From: Methylobacillus caricis
GTDB lineage: Bacteria > Pseudomonadota > Gammaproteobacteria > Burkholderiales > Methylophilaceae
Direction: 5' to 3'
Assembly: GCF_020532705.1 (NCBI RefSeq)
Contig: NZ_JAJAVD010000001.1
Coordinates: 682,001 to 746,000, forward strand
DNA: 64,000 nucleotides
Position 1 is the stretch's first letter. Every line of letters starts with the position of its first letter. A program made the translations under genes and the position numbers. Positions 16,829 through 26,115 of the stretch are shown one piece after another. The notes below the pieces were generated by a model, which saw only the letters and a program-made list of their open reading frames with translations, ran no database searches and was not told where the DNA came from.

Positions 16829-18781
16829 TCAGTGTTTTTCCTGTATACGGGTAGCCAGCATGCCCGCGATTACCAATCCCAGTGCAATCCCTTGGGCAGC
16901 CAGGGTTTGTATGGTCGGGAATATGCCCAGCAACGGTACGGTGATGAAGTTGATGCGGTCAGCGGTCAATACGCCAGCTTCCTGCAGGGCGGCAATCCCG
17001 TTACCGGCAAAAATCACGGCCAGCAAGGCCAGCAAGCCAGCTGTGGCGGCGAAGAATTTGCCCAATGGCAAGCGTACACTGTATTTCAGAATGGCCCAGG
17101 TGAGGATGGCCAGAAGTACGGCCGCGGCAACAATGCCGGCAATGACGGCACTCTGCCCGTCGCTTCCTGTCTGGGCCCATAACGCTTCGTAGAACAGGAT
17201 GACCTCAAACAGTTCGCGGTAAACAGCCAGGAAGGAAAGACCTGCAATCGCCCACCAGGTACGCTTGTCGAGCGCAGCGGTGACCTGGGTGTTGATGAAG
17301 TTCTGCCAAGCGTGAGCGTGCGACTTGCTATGCAGCCAGTAGCCCACATATAGCAACATAGCGGAAGCCACGAGGGCAGTCACTCCTTCTGTCATCTCAC
17401 GTCCTGCGCCGGAAATCGTCAGCAGATAGCTGGCCACATACCAAGTGACACCGCCGAGTACGAGGGCAAATATCCAGCCGAGATGGAAGAAAGGCAGGGC
17501 ATCGCGCCTTCCCGTTTTGCTGATGAAAGCACTGAGCGCGGCAAGCACCAGAATGGCTTCCAGGCCTTCTCGCAACAGGATCAGAAGTGAGCTGATAAAA
17601 GCGGTGGTTTCACTCAGGCTGCCGGAACCCAGCTTTTCATCAGCTTCATCCAACAATTTCTTGATGGTGCCGATCTGTCCTGACAGGGCTTCAGGGCTGA
17701 CACCTTTGGCAATGGCTGCCCGCAGGTCCATCATTTCACGCTCGACCTCGGCCCGCAGTGCCTTGTCTACATTGTTGAGACTGTTTTCAACCAGCTCGAA
17801 TCCTTCAAGATAGGCACTGATGGCCAATTGGCGTGCGTTGTCACGATCGCCTTTTTCGTAAGCCAGCAGTGCCTCATCCAGCTTGCCGCGTGTTACCGCT
17901 AGCGGGCTTGGGGCGGCGCTTTTGATGGCTTCCGGGTGGGCTGTCAGGTAGATCTGGGTGACGGCAAGTTCTGCGCCGCGTGCTTCAATCTCGGCAGGCG
18001 CGTGCATGACGAGGTCTTTCAGGGTGGAGAACTCATTTTTTCCTTTTCCCTGCTGCCACTGGCTTTCGCCTTGCGCATGTTGTTCAGCCGTTGCACGCAA
18101 GGTGCTAACGTAAAATGCCAGGCTCCAACGATCGGTTTCGGATAACTGGCTACCATACGCCTGCATTGGTGTGCCGCCTACGCCCAGGGTAATGGTATTG
18201 TAAAGGCCATAAATACTGCGCATGCGCATGCGTTCTTCATCATGGAAATTACTTGGTTCAGGCTCCAGGCCTTTTGCCAAAGGGCCATCACCATGGCCTG
18301 TGGCACCATGGCAGGCGGCACAGGTTTCCCCAAATAGTTGAGCGCCGCGGTTGAGATCGGGTGTGTCCTTGGGGGTGACCGTCAATTTGTAAGCCTGGAT
18401 AACGGCCAGGCGCAGGTTATTGGCTGCAGCCGAAACCTCAGTCCCTGCTTTCTTGGCAATGATCAGCTCACGAAGCTGCGTAGCTTGCTTGAGCAATTCA
18501 GGTTGTTGCGGTGTGGCAGGCAGTTCGCCCAGCAGGGCGGCTGATTGTGTCGCGAACTCCAGCTGTTCCTCATATTCCTCCGGATTGAGCACTTTGCCAT
18601 CCTGGACAAATTCCGGGTAATCCACGCTGACATAGTCCAGCATGTGGACTGCAGTTTGTGCCTTTTCGTCATTGGTGACGGCTGCGGCATTGCCTGCAAT
18701 ACCGAGCCATATCAAGCCAGCCACACCTGCATTTAGGAAACGGGAGAGAAGACTGCCTGGGTGTGATGTCTGTTTGCTCAT
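16829..18781 (-). CDS. Cytochrome c-FTR1 fusion iron permease
   Basis: About 650 aa. After a signal peptide, a periplasmic part holds a haem c motif (CAACH, about 154-158) in a c-type cytochrome domain. A helical region follows, then a C-terminal FTR1 permease with seven membrane helices and both Fe-binding motifs (LREGLEAIL and YRELFEVI). The fusion suggests ferrous iron is oxidised through the attached haem and taken up as Fe(III). A TTG start at 18808 is possible; ATG 18781 is used here. Neither has a strong ribosome site. It lies 45 nt downstream of the M61 peptidase gene. Confidence 0.92.
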   Translation of the reverse strand: MSKQTSHPGSLLSRFLNAGVAGLIWLGIAGNAAAVTNDEKAQTAVHMLDYVSVDYPEFVQDGKVLNPEEYEEQLEFATQSAALLGELPATPQQPELLKQATQLRELIIAKKAGTEVSAAANNLRLAVIQAYKLTVTPKDTPDLNRGAQLFGETCAACHGATGHGDGPLAKGLEPEPSNFHDEERMRMRSIYGLYNTITLGVGGTPMQAYGSQLSETDRWSLAFYVSTLRATAEQHAQGESQWQQGKGKNEFSTLKDLVMHAPAEIEARGAELAVTQIYLTAHPEAIKSAAPSPLAVTRGKLDEALLAYEKGDRDNARQLAISAYLEGFELVENSLNNVDKALRAEVEREMMDLRAAIAKGVSPEALSGQIGTIKKLLDEADEKLGSGSLSETTAFISSLLILLREGLEAILVLAALSAFISKTGRRDALPFFHLGWIFALVLGGVTWYVASYLLTISGAGREMTEGVTALVASAMLLYVGYWLHSKSHAHAWQNFINTQVTAALDKRTWWAIAGLSFLAVYRELFEVILFYEALWAQTGSDGQSAVIAGIVAAAVLLAILTWAILKYSVRLPLGKFFAATAGLLALLAVIFAGNGIAALQEAGVLTADRINFITVPLLGIFPTIQTLAAQGIALGLVIAGMLATRIQEKH

Positions 18782-18826
18782 GGGTTCGTGCTTGTGAGAG
18801 TTGCTCAAATGGGATGCATGATTATA

Positions 18827-20584
18827 TCAAGATGCCATTAGCCAGTCCCGGCGCAATTGTCTCTGTTCCTTTGTGTTTTTCTCTTTAAGTCTGAGTCTGC
18901 AAGAGGCAAGCGCATGGTCGCGCAGTTGAATCTCGGTGCTGCCCAGTTCGTCCCGGCGGAAATAGTGCAACAGCATGCGGCTTTTTGCCTGCCTGCGACT
19001 GACTTGGACCTGCAGGCTCTTTGCTGTGGCCTTGAGCTGGTCGTGAGCAATGATTACGTCACCTGCGGCCAGTCCTGCCTCTTCTGCGGCGCTGCCACTA
19101 AAGACATGGGCAATACGGGTTTCCTCGCCAGCCAGCTGCAGCCCCAACATGTTGCGTAGCAAATCATTTTCGCTATCGGCCTGTGGTGTGAATGCGATGC
19201 CGAATTTTGCCAGCAGTTTTTCCAGGGGCGGATCATCGGTGCCACGTATGCAGTTGCTGAACAATTTGCCCAGTTTTTTGCCGCAAACTTGCTGGATCAG
19301 GGTTTCCATGCTGCCTTCATCTACAAGTTGTTGCGCTGTCTGGTAACGCTGCCACAGGGCATGCATGATGTCATCCAGCGAGCGGCCTTCCAGCCGCAGA
19401 CTCAGGTCTATTGCCAGCGCAATCAGTGATCCCTTGAGGTAATAGCTGATTTGGCTGTTGGGACTGTTTTCATCAGGCCTGTAGAGCTTGATCCAGGCAT
19501 CAAAGCTGGACTCTTCCAGTGCTTGTACCTGGCGCCCTGGCGTGCGCAGAAAGCGGGTAATGTCCTTGCTGAGTGCAGCCAGGTATTCCTGCTCGGTCAT
19601 GAGTCCGCAACGGACCAGTGCAAGTGTGTCGTAATAGGCGGTAAATCCTTCAAATACCCATAATAACCTGGTGTAGGCTTCACGGCTGAGATCCGGTTTG
19701 CCGAAAATGACAGGACGGATGCGCTTGACGTGCCAGGCATGAAAATATTCATGGCTACATAAACCCAGGAAATCCTGGTAATTTTTCTGGTCATGCTGTT
19801 CGCCCTTGGCTGGCAGCCAGCTGCGAGGGCATATAAGACTGGTGGAGTTGCTATGTTCCAGGCCGCCGTATTGATTGTCTGCCGCTGCATAAAGCAAGAA
19901 ATCATATTGCCTGAATGGAGCCTTGCCGAAGAAGCGGATGTGGTAGTCACATAGGATCTTCAGGTCGCGGACTATGGTCTTGAGATCGGCCTGGTGCCTG
20001 CCGGATACAATGATACGGTGTGGAACGCCGCCAGCCTTGAAGCTGGCAATTGCGAGAGTGCCTATTTCAACCGGGTAATCGATCAGGTCCAGATAATGGT
20101 CAGCCTGGTATTCGCCAAATCCCGATTTATCGGTTATGACAGCAGGCATGGTGGTAGCGACCTGCCAGTGCTGATAAGCCTTGCCGGGCTTGTGCAATAC
20201 CACGCTGCATGGCTTTTCCTCCTGGCCGTCAACTTGCAGGAACAGGCTGCTGCCGTTGAAATAGGCGCGTTCCGTATCAAGATAGGCGGTACGGACTGAA
20301 AGATCGTAAGCGTATACCTGATATTCGATCACCAGTGTTCCATCACAGGGGGCGGCACGCCAGGTGCTTTTATCCAGTTTCTCCAATGCAACCTCCTTGC
20401 CATTGGCCTGGGCTGCAATGCTGACAATATGACGGGCAAAATCCCGCACCAGATAACTGCCCGGCAGCCATGCCGGTAAGGAAACCTGCTGGCCATGGCT
20501 GTCAGGCTGGGTAATGGTGCATTTCAGCTGGAACAGGTGGGTCTGTGGATTGTCTAGCTGAATGTCGTATTGGATATTGTGCAT
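18827..20584 (-). CDS. M61 (glycyl aminopeptidase-like) metallopeptidase
   Basis: 585 aa from ATG 20584; a TTG at 20632 lies inside the preceding terminator and is rejected. The N-terminal beta domain contains the family motif LPAWLPGSYLVRDF. The gluzincin catalytic site is HEYFH (about 278-282) with the third ligand in LLWVFEGFTAYY. A PDZ domain closes the protein (GLAAGDVIIAHDQL). M61 enzymes are cytoplasmic or periplasmic aminopeptidases; no signal peptide is seen here. Confidence 0.9.
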   Translation of the reverse strand: MHNIQYDIQLDNPQTHLFQLKCTITQPDSHGQQVSLPAWLPGSYLVRDFARHIVSIAAQANGKEVALEKLDKSTWRAAPCDGTLVIEYQVYAYDLSVRTAYLDTERAYFNGSSLFLQVDGQEEKPCSVVLHKPGKAYQHWQVATTMPAVITDKSGFGEYQADHYLDLIDYPVEIGTLAIASFKAGGVPHRIIVSGRHQADLKTIVRDLKILCDYHIRFFGKAPFRQYDFLLYAAADNQYGGLEHSNSTSLICPRSWLPAKGEQHDQKNYQDFLGLCSHEYFHAWHVKRIRPVIFGKPDLSREAYTRLLWVFEGFTAYYDTLALVRCGLMTEQEYLAALSKDITRFLRTPGRQVQALEESSFDAWIKLYRPDENSPNSQISYYLKGSLIALAIDLSLRLEGRSLDDIMHALWQRYQTAQQLVDEGSMETLIQQVCGKKLGKLFSNCIRGTDDPPLEKLLAKFGIAFTPQADSENDLLRNMLGLQLAGEETRIAHVFSGSAAEEAGLAAGDVIIAHDQLKATAKSLQVQVSRRQAKSRMLLHYFRRDELGSTEIQLRDHALASCRLRLKEKNTKEQRQLRRDWLMAS

Positions 20585-20634
20585 GGTTGAAACCCGGATT
20601 AAACATGGAACAGAGAGTGCTTGGCTGTGCAAAT

Positions 20635-20663
20635 AAAAAGCCTGCCATAAGGGCAGGCTTTTT
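20635..20663 (-). terminator. Terminator of the yciB-yciI-bolA-ppiC operon
   Basis: A 12-bp stem (20635-20646 with 20652-20663, core GCCTGCC/GGCAGGC) has a 5-nt loop and T-runs on either strand. It lies 25 bases past the ppiC stop. Confidence 0.88.
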
Positions 20664-20688
20664 TGTGTGCCCTTCAGGCAGTCATTAA

Positions 20689-21516
20689 TTACTTGGCAGC
20701 AGCAGGTGCAGGGGTGCCAGAAGATGTTTCAATCTTGGCTTTGCTGCGCAGTTCGCTCAACAGTTTTTCCAGGTTGCGTTGTTGCAGTTGCTTTTGCAGG
20801 CCGTCCTTGACATCGTCATATGCTGGGGGCTGTGTGGTACGGGTATCTTCCAGCTTGATGACGTGCCAGCCAAACTGGGTTTGCACTGGGGCGGCAGTGT
20901 ATTTGCCTTTTTGCAGCTTGGCTACCGCATCGCTGAATGGCTTGACCATGCCTGCCGGTGCAAACCAGCCCAGATCACCACCTTTTTCCTGTGATCCTGG
21001 ATCCTTGGACTTTTCTTTTGCCAGTTTGGCAAAGTCACCACCCTTGCCCAACTGGGCAATCACATCTTTAGCTTCTGCTTCTGTAGGGACCAGGATATGG
21101 CGTGCGTTGTATTCCTTGTCGCCCAGTTCCTGCTTGTATTTTTCGTAAGCCAGTTTGGTATCGGCTTCGCTCACAGGATGTTTCTTGATGTAGTCCTGGA
21201 TGAAGGTGTTGACCAATAATTCACGGCGGGTCAGTTCTTCCTTGGCGATATAGTCAGGTTGCTTGTCCAGGCCGGTACGTTGCGCTTCCTGGTATACCAG
21301 CTCACTGCCAATCAGCTTGTTGATGATGACATTCTTGACGTTGTCATCAATAGTCTGACCACGGGCAGTTGCATCCTTGGCTATGAAGTCATACAGCGAT
21401 TGCTTGATTGGCTTGCCATTGACAGTAGCGATGCTGCCATTGGTGCCGGCAGCATAAAGCGGTTGCATAAAGCCGAAAGCGACCGTAGCAATCAGGGCGC
21501 TGGTTGTGAGTTTCAT
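20689..21516 (-). CDS. Parvulin-type (PpiC/SurA-like) peptidyl-prolyl isomerase
   Basis: This 275-aa exported foldase has a signal peptide (ALIATVAFGFMQPLYA), an N-terminal SurA-like helical chaperone segment (about 25-125) and one parvulin domain (about 135-230: YNARHILVPTEAEA, GGDLGWFAPAGMVKPF, TQFGWHVIKLED). The C terminus is Ala/Pro-rich. It would assist outer-membrane or periplasmic protein folding. It is last in a four-gene operon ending at a strong terminator. Confidence 0.9.
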   Translation of the reverse strand: MKLTTSALIATVAFGFMQPLYAAGTNGSIATVNGKPIKQSLYDFIAKDATARGQTIDDNVKNVIINKLIGSELVYQEAQRTGLDKQPDYIAKEELTRRELLVNTFIQDYIKKHPVSEADTKLAYEKYKQELGDKEYNARHILVPTEAEAKDVIAQLGKGGDFAKLAKEKSKDPGSQEKGGDLGWFAPAGMVKPFSDAVAKLQKGKYTAAPVQTQFGWHVIKLEDTRTTQPPAYDDVKDGLQKQLQQRNLEKLLSELRSKAKIETSSGTPAPAAAK

Positions 21517-21569
21517 GTGGGTTCCTTAGTCTGTTTTAAAGTTTAGTGTCTCAACCATGAGCAAACTTA

Positions 21570-21848
21570 TCAAGTGATTGTGACAGAGCGTGGTTCGTCC
21601 GTCGCAAAAGCCTTGATACTTAGCGCATGTATCCTCCCCGGGATAAGGTTGCCCAGCGCCTGGTAGATATGGCGATGACGGATTATGTGAGATTTGCCGC
21701 AAAATTGCGAGCTGGTAATCGTCAAGGTGAAATGGCTACCACCGTTGTTGCCCGCGTGTCCTGCATGCAGGGCGCTGTCATCGTGTATATCAAGTTGTAC
21801 CGGGTCAAGTACAGCCAGTTTGCTGCGAATTTCTTCAATCAAAGTCAT
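21570..21848 (-). CDS. bolA: BolA-family protein
   Basis: This 92-aa BolA-fold protein has the conserved FCGKSHIIRHRHIYQAL stretch, with the invariant His and the helix-turn-helix-like loop. BolA proteins pair with monothiol glutaredoxins in iron-sulfur handling and affect cell shape and stress response. It lies 13 nt after yciI in the operon. The assignment is to the family; which subtype (BolA or IbaG) cannot be read from the sequence alone. Confidence 0.88.
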   Translation of the reverse strand: MTLIEEIRSKLAVLDPVQLDIHDDSALHAGHAGNNGGSHFTLTITSSQFCGKSHIIRHRHIYQALGNLIPGRIHALSIKAFATDEPRSVTIT

Positions 21849-21861
21849 TAATAAATTGGGT

Positions 21862-22164
21862 TCAGGCTGGCAATGTTTTGCGAAAAGGTTTGACTGTGAC
21901 AGCAGAATAAACGCCAGCGTTCACAAAAGGATCATCATTTGCCCATTGCTGGGCTGCTTCCAGACTGGAAAACTCAGCAACGATGAGGCTTCCGGAGAAG
22001 CCGGCAGGGCCCGGATCGTGACTGTCGATAGCCGGGAAGGGCCCCGCCAGCAGCAAGCGGCCTTCGTTTTGCAACTGCTGCAATCTTTCCAGGTGGGCAG
22101 GGCGGGCTGCCAGGCGTTTTTCCAGGCTGTTGGGCGTGTCATCGGCAATGATTGCATACCACAT
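21862..22164 (-). CDS. yciI: YciI-family protein
   Basis: This 100-aa ferredoxin-fold protein has the YciI pattern: MWYAIIADD at the N terminus, [11 protein letters not shown], the active-site-like GPFPAIDS, and [13 protein letters not shown] with the conserved Asp-Asp-Pro-Phe. A His/Asp dyad has been proposed for catalysis in the family, but the reaction is unknown. Its ATG overlaps the yciB stop by one base, conserving the yciB-yciI pairing known from enterobacteria. Confidence 0.9.
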   Translation of the reverse strand: MWYAIIADDTPNSLEKRLAARPAHLERLQQLQNEGRLLLAGPFPAIDSHDPGPAGFSGSLIVAEFSSLEAAQQWANDDPFVNAGVYSAVTVKPFRKTLPA

Positions 22165-22703
22165 TATTTTGTATCCTGTTCGCTAATGTATTTGTTCAAC
22201 AGCAGGCTTTGCCCGATGACGAAGACCAGCATCAACCCCATTGTGCCGAACAGTTTGAAGTCGACCCACAAGTCGGTGGAGTAGTTGAAGGCGACATAAA
22301 GATTGATAAAGCCCAATGCCAGAAAGAAAATGGCCCAGGCAGCGTTGAGCTTGTTCCAGATTGGGTCAGGCATGGCGATCTGCTTTTCCATCATGCTGCG
22401 GATCAGGTTTTTTCTGAACAGCCAATTGCTGCCCAGTAGGCCGATCGTAAAGAACCAGTAGAGTATGGTTGGCTTCCATTTGATAAAGCTTTCGTCATGC
22501 AGCCAGAGTGTGGCACCGCCGAACACGATGATAATGACGCCGCTGACGATCAGCGCCCCGTCTACCTTGCCCGTGCGTAATTTTGCCCAGGCGATCTGGG
22601 CAATGGTGGCGACAATCGCGGCAGCTGTGGCTTCATAAATCCCGAAAAATTTGTAAACGATAAAAAACAGAATGACTGGGAACAAGTCGAAAAGGAACTT
22701 CAT
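22164..22703 (-). CDS. yciB: Inner-membrane septation/envelope protein YciB (IspZ)
   Basis: 179 aa from ATG 22703; the frame is open to 22796, but family members begin MKFLFDLFP as here. Five or six hydrophobic helices and the typical [17 protein letters not shown] and [13 protein letters not shown] segments are present. YciB is linked to septation, envelope synthesis and membrane-potential balance in enterobacteria. It is first in the yciB-yciI-bolA-ppiC operon and divergent from the PHP-domain gene. Confidence 0.92.
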   Translation of the reverse strand: MKFLFDLFPVILFFIVYKFFGIYEATAAAIVATIAQIAWAKLRTGKVDGALIVSGVIIIVFGGATLWLHDESFIKWKPTILYWFFTIGLLGSNWLFRKNLIRSMMEKQIAMPDPIWNKLNAAWAIFFLALGFINLYVAFNYSTDLWVDFKLFGTMGLMLVFVIGQSLLLNKYISEQDTK

Positions 22704-22821
22704 TGTGTTATCCGAAGGTGGGGCGCAGCAGAAGCATGACGCATGATTAAGTTTAAGTTGAGGGTGTATTTTGCTATGATTCGTCAAGACTAACAAGCAG
22801 TCCCTCTACCAGCCACTCCAT

Positions 22822-23685
22822 ATGCCTTCCCTGATTGATCTTCACAGCCACTCCACCATTTCTGACGGCTTGCTGGCGCCTGAGGATCTGGTGATGCATG
22901 CGGCTGAAAAAGGTGTCAAGGTGCTGGCCCTGACTGACCATGACGATACTGGTGGACTGGTGCTTGCTCGCAAGGTTGCGGCAGGGCAGGGCATGCAGTT
23001 CATCAACGGCGTGGAAATTTCTGTGACCTGGCGTCGTCGCACTATTCATGTGGTGGGCCTGAAAGTTGATCCAGACTACCCTCCCTTGAGCGAAGGCCTT
23101 GCAAAAATACGTGAGGGCCGCCATCTGCGTGCAGCAGGGATGGCTGCGAGTCTGGACAAGTTCGGGATCCATGGCAGCCTGGAGGGAGCATATGCCTATG
23201 CCAAACAAGGCATCATCAGCCGCGCGCACTTTGCCCGGTTCTTGATGGAAAAGGGCCATGCCTCCAGTATCAAGGGCGTTTTCAAGCGTTATCTGGTGAA
23301 AGGGAAGCCGGGCTATTTTGAGCATCAATGGGCCGAGCTTGAAGCAGTGATTGGCTGGATCAACGGTAGTGGCGGTGTCGCAGTGCTGGCCCACCCGGGG
23401 CGCTATGACATAGGTCGTACCAATATGCTCTTATTGCTGGAAGAGTTTCGCAATCTGGGTGGTGCGGCGATTGAGGTCGTGACCGGTAGCCATACCGTCG
23501 ACCAGTACCAGGAGTATGCCAGACTGGCCAATATGTTCGGCCTGCAGGCTTCGATGGGATCTGATTATCATGGCCCTGGTCATGCCTATATAGAAATGGG
23601 TCGCTTGCCAGACCTGCCTCGCGGTTGTGTGCCGGTGTGGCAGGGATGGCATGAGGCTGAAATATTAAACACAGAGGTGCATTGA
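22822..23685 (+). CDS. PHP-domain phosphoesterase (RNase AM/YciV family)
   Basis: This 287-aa PHP phosphoesterase has its metal-site motifs in order: DLHSHSTISDG (6-16), LTDHDD (35-40), a conserved Glu in GVEIS, and near the end HPGRYD and GSDYHGPGH. Relatives hydrolyse 3',5'-nucleoside bisphosphates and trim RNA 5' ends. No Shine-Dalgarno sequence is evident before ATG 22822. It heads the plus-strand cluster that continues with yciO, as in enterobacteria. Confidence 0.9.
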   Translation: MPSLIDLHSHSTISDGLLAPEDLVMHAAEKGVKVLALTDHDDTGGLVLARKVAAGQGMQFINGVEISVTWRRRTIHVVGLKVDPDYPPLSEGLAKIREGRHLRAAGMAASLDKFGIHGSLEGAYAYAKQGIISRAHFARFLMEKGHASSIKGVFKRYLVKGKPGYFEHQWAELEAVIGWINGSGGVAVLAHPGRYDIGRTNMLLLLEEFRNLGGAAIEVVTGSHTVDQYQEYARLANMFGLQASMGSDYHGPGHAYIEMGRLPDLPRGCVPVWQGWHEAEILNTEVH

Positions 23686-23686
23686 T

Positions 23687-24316
23687 TTGGCGCAATATTT
23701 TGTAATTCATCCAGAAAATCCGCAGGCACGCCTGATCCACCAGGCAGTGGCCATACTGCGTAATGGCGGCGTGATTGCTTATCCCACTGATTCCAGTTAT
23801 GCACTGGGCTGCATGCTTGGCAACAAGGAGGCACAAGACCGGATACGCGAAATTCGCGGTGTGGATGACAGCCATCATTTCACCCTGGTTTGTCGCAATC
23901 TTGCTGAATTGGCTACCTATGCCCAGGTGGACAACAGCCAGTTCCGACTGCTCAAGGCCAATACCCCGGGGCAGTACACTTTCATTCTCAAGGCGACGCG
24001 TGAGGTGCCGCGCCGCTTACAGCATCCAAAACGGAGCACGGTGGGTTTGCGTGTGCCCGAGCATGCCGTGACCCAGGCTTTGCTGGAGGAGCTGAACGAG
24101 CCGATGTTGAGCATGACCCTGCAACTGCCGGATGATAATGCTCCGCTCAATGAAGCCTGGGAAATTCGGGATCGTCTGGAGCATCAGGCCGACCTGGTCA
24201 TTGATGCCGGCGCATGTTCCATAGAGCCGACAACAGTCATAGACCTGACAGCTGAAACACCAAGCCTGGTCAGGCTGGGTGCAGGCGACCCTAAACCTTT
24301 TGGGCTGGATGAGTAA
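23687..24316 (+). CDS. yciO: YciO/YrdC/Sua5-family protein
   Basis: 209 aa beginning at TTG 23687, one base after the preceding stop, with AGAGGTG upstream; no ATG fits the conserved start (AQYFVIHPENPQ). The YrdC fold is evident in IAYPTDSSYALGC and in the KRSTVGLRVPEH region. The family relates to threonylcarbamoyl-AMP synthase of tRNA t6A synthesis, but the YciO branch has weak or unproven activity there. Tight spacing on both sides indicates an operon. Confidence 0.9.
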   Translation: MAQYFVIHPENPQARLIHQAVAILRNGGVIAYPTDSSYALGCMLGNKEAQDRIREIRGVDDSHHFTLVCRNLAELATYAQVDNSQFRLLKANTPGQYTFILKATREVPRRLQHPKRSTVGLRVPEHAVTQALLEELNEPMLSMTLQLPDDNAPLNEAWEIRDRLEHQADLVIDAGACSIEPTTVIDLTAETPSLVRLGAGDPKPFGLDE

Positions 24317-24957
24317 TGGAATTAACCCTGATACAACAAATTACGATTTATGCCTTGCCGGTGATTTTTGCAATTACCGTGCATGAGGCTGCGCATGGTT
24401 ATGTCGCCAAGTATTTTGGCGACACCACTGCACAAAGCCTGGGCCGCATTACGCTGAATCCGATCAAGCATATAGATCCCGTTGGCACCATCCTTGTGCC
24501 GGCATTGCTGGTGTTTTCCGGTACCGGCTTCCTGTTCGGCTGGGCCAAACCGGTGCCGGTTGATTATTCACGCCTGCATAACCCCAAGCGCGATATGCGT
24601 TGGGTGGCTGCGGCTGGTCCTGCTTCGAACTTTGTCATGGCGATTTTCTGGGCGCTGGTGTTCAAGTTTTCAAGCCTGTTACCCACCGAGTTGACTGTTC
24701 CCATGGCCTATATGGGACAGGCTGGTATTCTCGTGAATGTGGTGCTGATGGTGCTTAACCTGTTGCCGCTGCCACCACTGGATGGCGGGCGCATTGCGGT
24801 CAGCCTCATGCCCAACCAGATGGCCTATAAGTTTGCCCAGGTTGAGCGCTACGGTTTTATTATCCTGCTTGTACTGATGTTTACCGGCATCTTGTCCAAG
24901 ATCCTGATGCCTTTTATCAGCCTGTTCCTGGCGTTTTTCGCCGGTATTTTTGGCTAG
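24316..24957 (+). CDS. M50 site-2-protease-family membrane metalloprotease
   Basis: This 213-aa integral-membrane protein has the zinc motif HEAAH (23-27) in its first helix and the third-ligand motif LPLPPLDGGRI near residue 150. It lacks the PDZ domain of RseP, placing it in the short S2P group 3. The substrate is unknown. Its ATG overlaps the yciO stop (TAATG). Confidence 0.9.
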   Translation: MELTLIQQITIYALPVIFAITVHEAAHGYVAKYFGDTTAQSLGRITLNPIKHIDPVGTILVPALLVFSGTGFLFGWAKPVPVDYSRLHNPKRDMRWVAAAGPASNFVMAIFWALVFKFSSLLPTELTVPMAYMGQAGILVNVVLMVLNLLPLPPLDGGRIAVSLMPNQMAYKFAQVERYGFIILLVLMFTGILSKILMPFISLFLAFFAGIFG

Positions 24958-24974
24958 CTGGGGTATCACGGGAT

Positions 24975-25307
24975 ATGAATCATTGGCTGGCAATTGCAGT
25001 GGCAATAGGTGCAGAAGTCGTTGCCACCACGGCATTGAAAGCCTCGAACGAGTTTACCCGCTTCTGGCCATCAGTACTGGTTGTACTGGGATATGGCACT
25101 GCTTTCTATTTCATGACGATCAGCCTGCGGGTATTTCCGATTGGCATCATGTATGCCATCTGGTCGGGTCTGGGGATCGTTCTGGTGTCCCTGCTGGCAT
25201 GGCTGTTTTACCGGCAGGCACTGGATTGGGCGGCTATCGCTGGCATAGCATTGATTATTGCCGGGGTGCTGGTGATCAACCTGTTTTCGCATTCGATCAA
25301 GCATTAG
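24975..25307 (+). CDS. Small multidrug resistance (EmrE-type) transporter
   Basis: This 110-aa protein with four membrane helices belongs to the SMR family. The essential membrane-embedded Glu is at position 14 (AIGAEVVATTALK), and the conserved YAIWSGLG loop follows. Such dimers exchange protons for cationic drugs or guanidinium compounds. It sits inside an otherwise housekeeping operon, 7 nt before scpA, so a physiological metabolite substrate is plausible. Confidence 0.92.
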   Translation: MNHWLAIAVAIGAEVVATTALKASNEFTRFWPSVLVVLGYGTAFYFMTISLRVFPIGIMYAIWSGLGIVLVSLLAWLFYRQALDWAAIAGIALIIAGVLVINLFSHSIKH

Positions 25308-25314
25308 GCCAGGC

Positions 25315-26115
25315 ATGTCTGCCCAGCTTGCGATTGATGCCAGGATCTACGGTGAACAGCTTGATAGCATCCCGCATGATTTATATATCCCGCCAGATGC
25401 ACTAGAGATCTACCTCGATGCCTTTGAAGGGCCGCTGGACCTGCTGCTTTACCTCATACGCAAGCATAACCTGGATATTCTCGATATCCCCATGGCCGAG
25501 CTTACGCGGCAATATATGGATTATGTGGAGAAAATGCGTGAGGAAAAGCTGGAGTTGGCCGCAGATTATTTATTGATGTCCGCCATGTTGATCGAGATCA
25601 AATCTCGCATGCTGCTGCCCAAGCCAGAAGCGATCGAGCAGGAGGAGGACCCGCGTGCCGAGCTGGTCAGGCGCCTGATGGAATACGAAGCGATCAAGCT
25701 GGCCGCACAACGGCTGGATGATATGCCGCAGCTTGGTCAAGAGATACAGGTAGCCCAGGCCTATTACGAGCAGATTTCACAAGTGCAATGGCCAGAGGTC
25801 AGCTTCGAAGAACTGATGACTGCCTGGCAGTCCGTACTCAAGCGTGCCAGTCATTTCCAGCACCACAAGGTGGGACGCGCAGAGCTCTCTGTGCGTGAAC
25901 ATATGAGCCTGGTATTACGACGTTTGCAGCAGGAATCATTGCTGGAGTTTACCCAACTGTTTGACGTGATGAATGAAGGATTGCCCAGACTGGTCGTCTA
26001 CTTCTTGGCCATCCTTGAGCTGGCCCGCGAAGGACTGGTGCGCATTACCCAGCAGGAGGCTTTCAGCCCCATTTACCTGCAAGCCGCAGATATGATGGTA
26101 ACAAGCCATGAATGA
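25315..26115 (+). CDS. scpA: Chromosome segregation/condensation protein ScpA
   Basis: This 266-aa kleisin of the SMC-ScpAB condensin has the N-terminal motif DAFEGPLDLLLYLIRKHNLDI near residue 36, an acidic linker (EQEEDPRAELVRRLMEYEAIK) and a C-terminal winged helix. It bridges SMC heads and binds ScpB. It overlaps scpB by 8 nt, the usual arrangement, which points to coupled translation of the two subunits. Confidence 0.93.
   Translation: MSAQLAIDARIYGEQLDSIPHDLYIPPDALEIYLDAFEGPLDLLLYLIRKHNLDILDIPMAELTRQYMDYVEKMREEKLELAADYLLMSAMLIEIKSRMLLPKPEAIEQEEDPRAELVRRLMEYEAIKLAAQRLDDMPQLGQEIQVAQAYYEQISQVQWPEVSFEELMTAWQSVLKRASHFQHHKVGRAELSVREHMSLVLRRLQQESLLEFTQLFDVMNEGLPRLVVYFLAILELAREGLVRITQQEAFSPIYLQAADMMVTSHE

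Noticed and set aside
18782-18840. Fur box before the FTR1 permease gene
   Set aside because: The GATATAATCATGCATC stretch shares only part of the 19-bp Fur consensus, too little to call.
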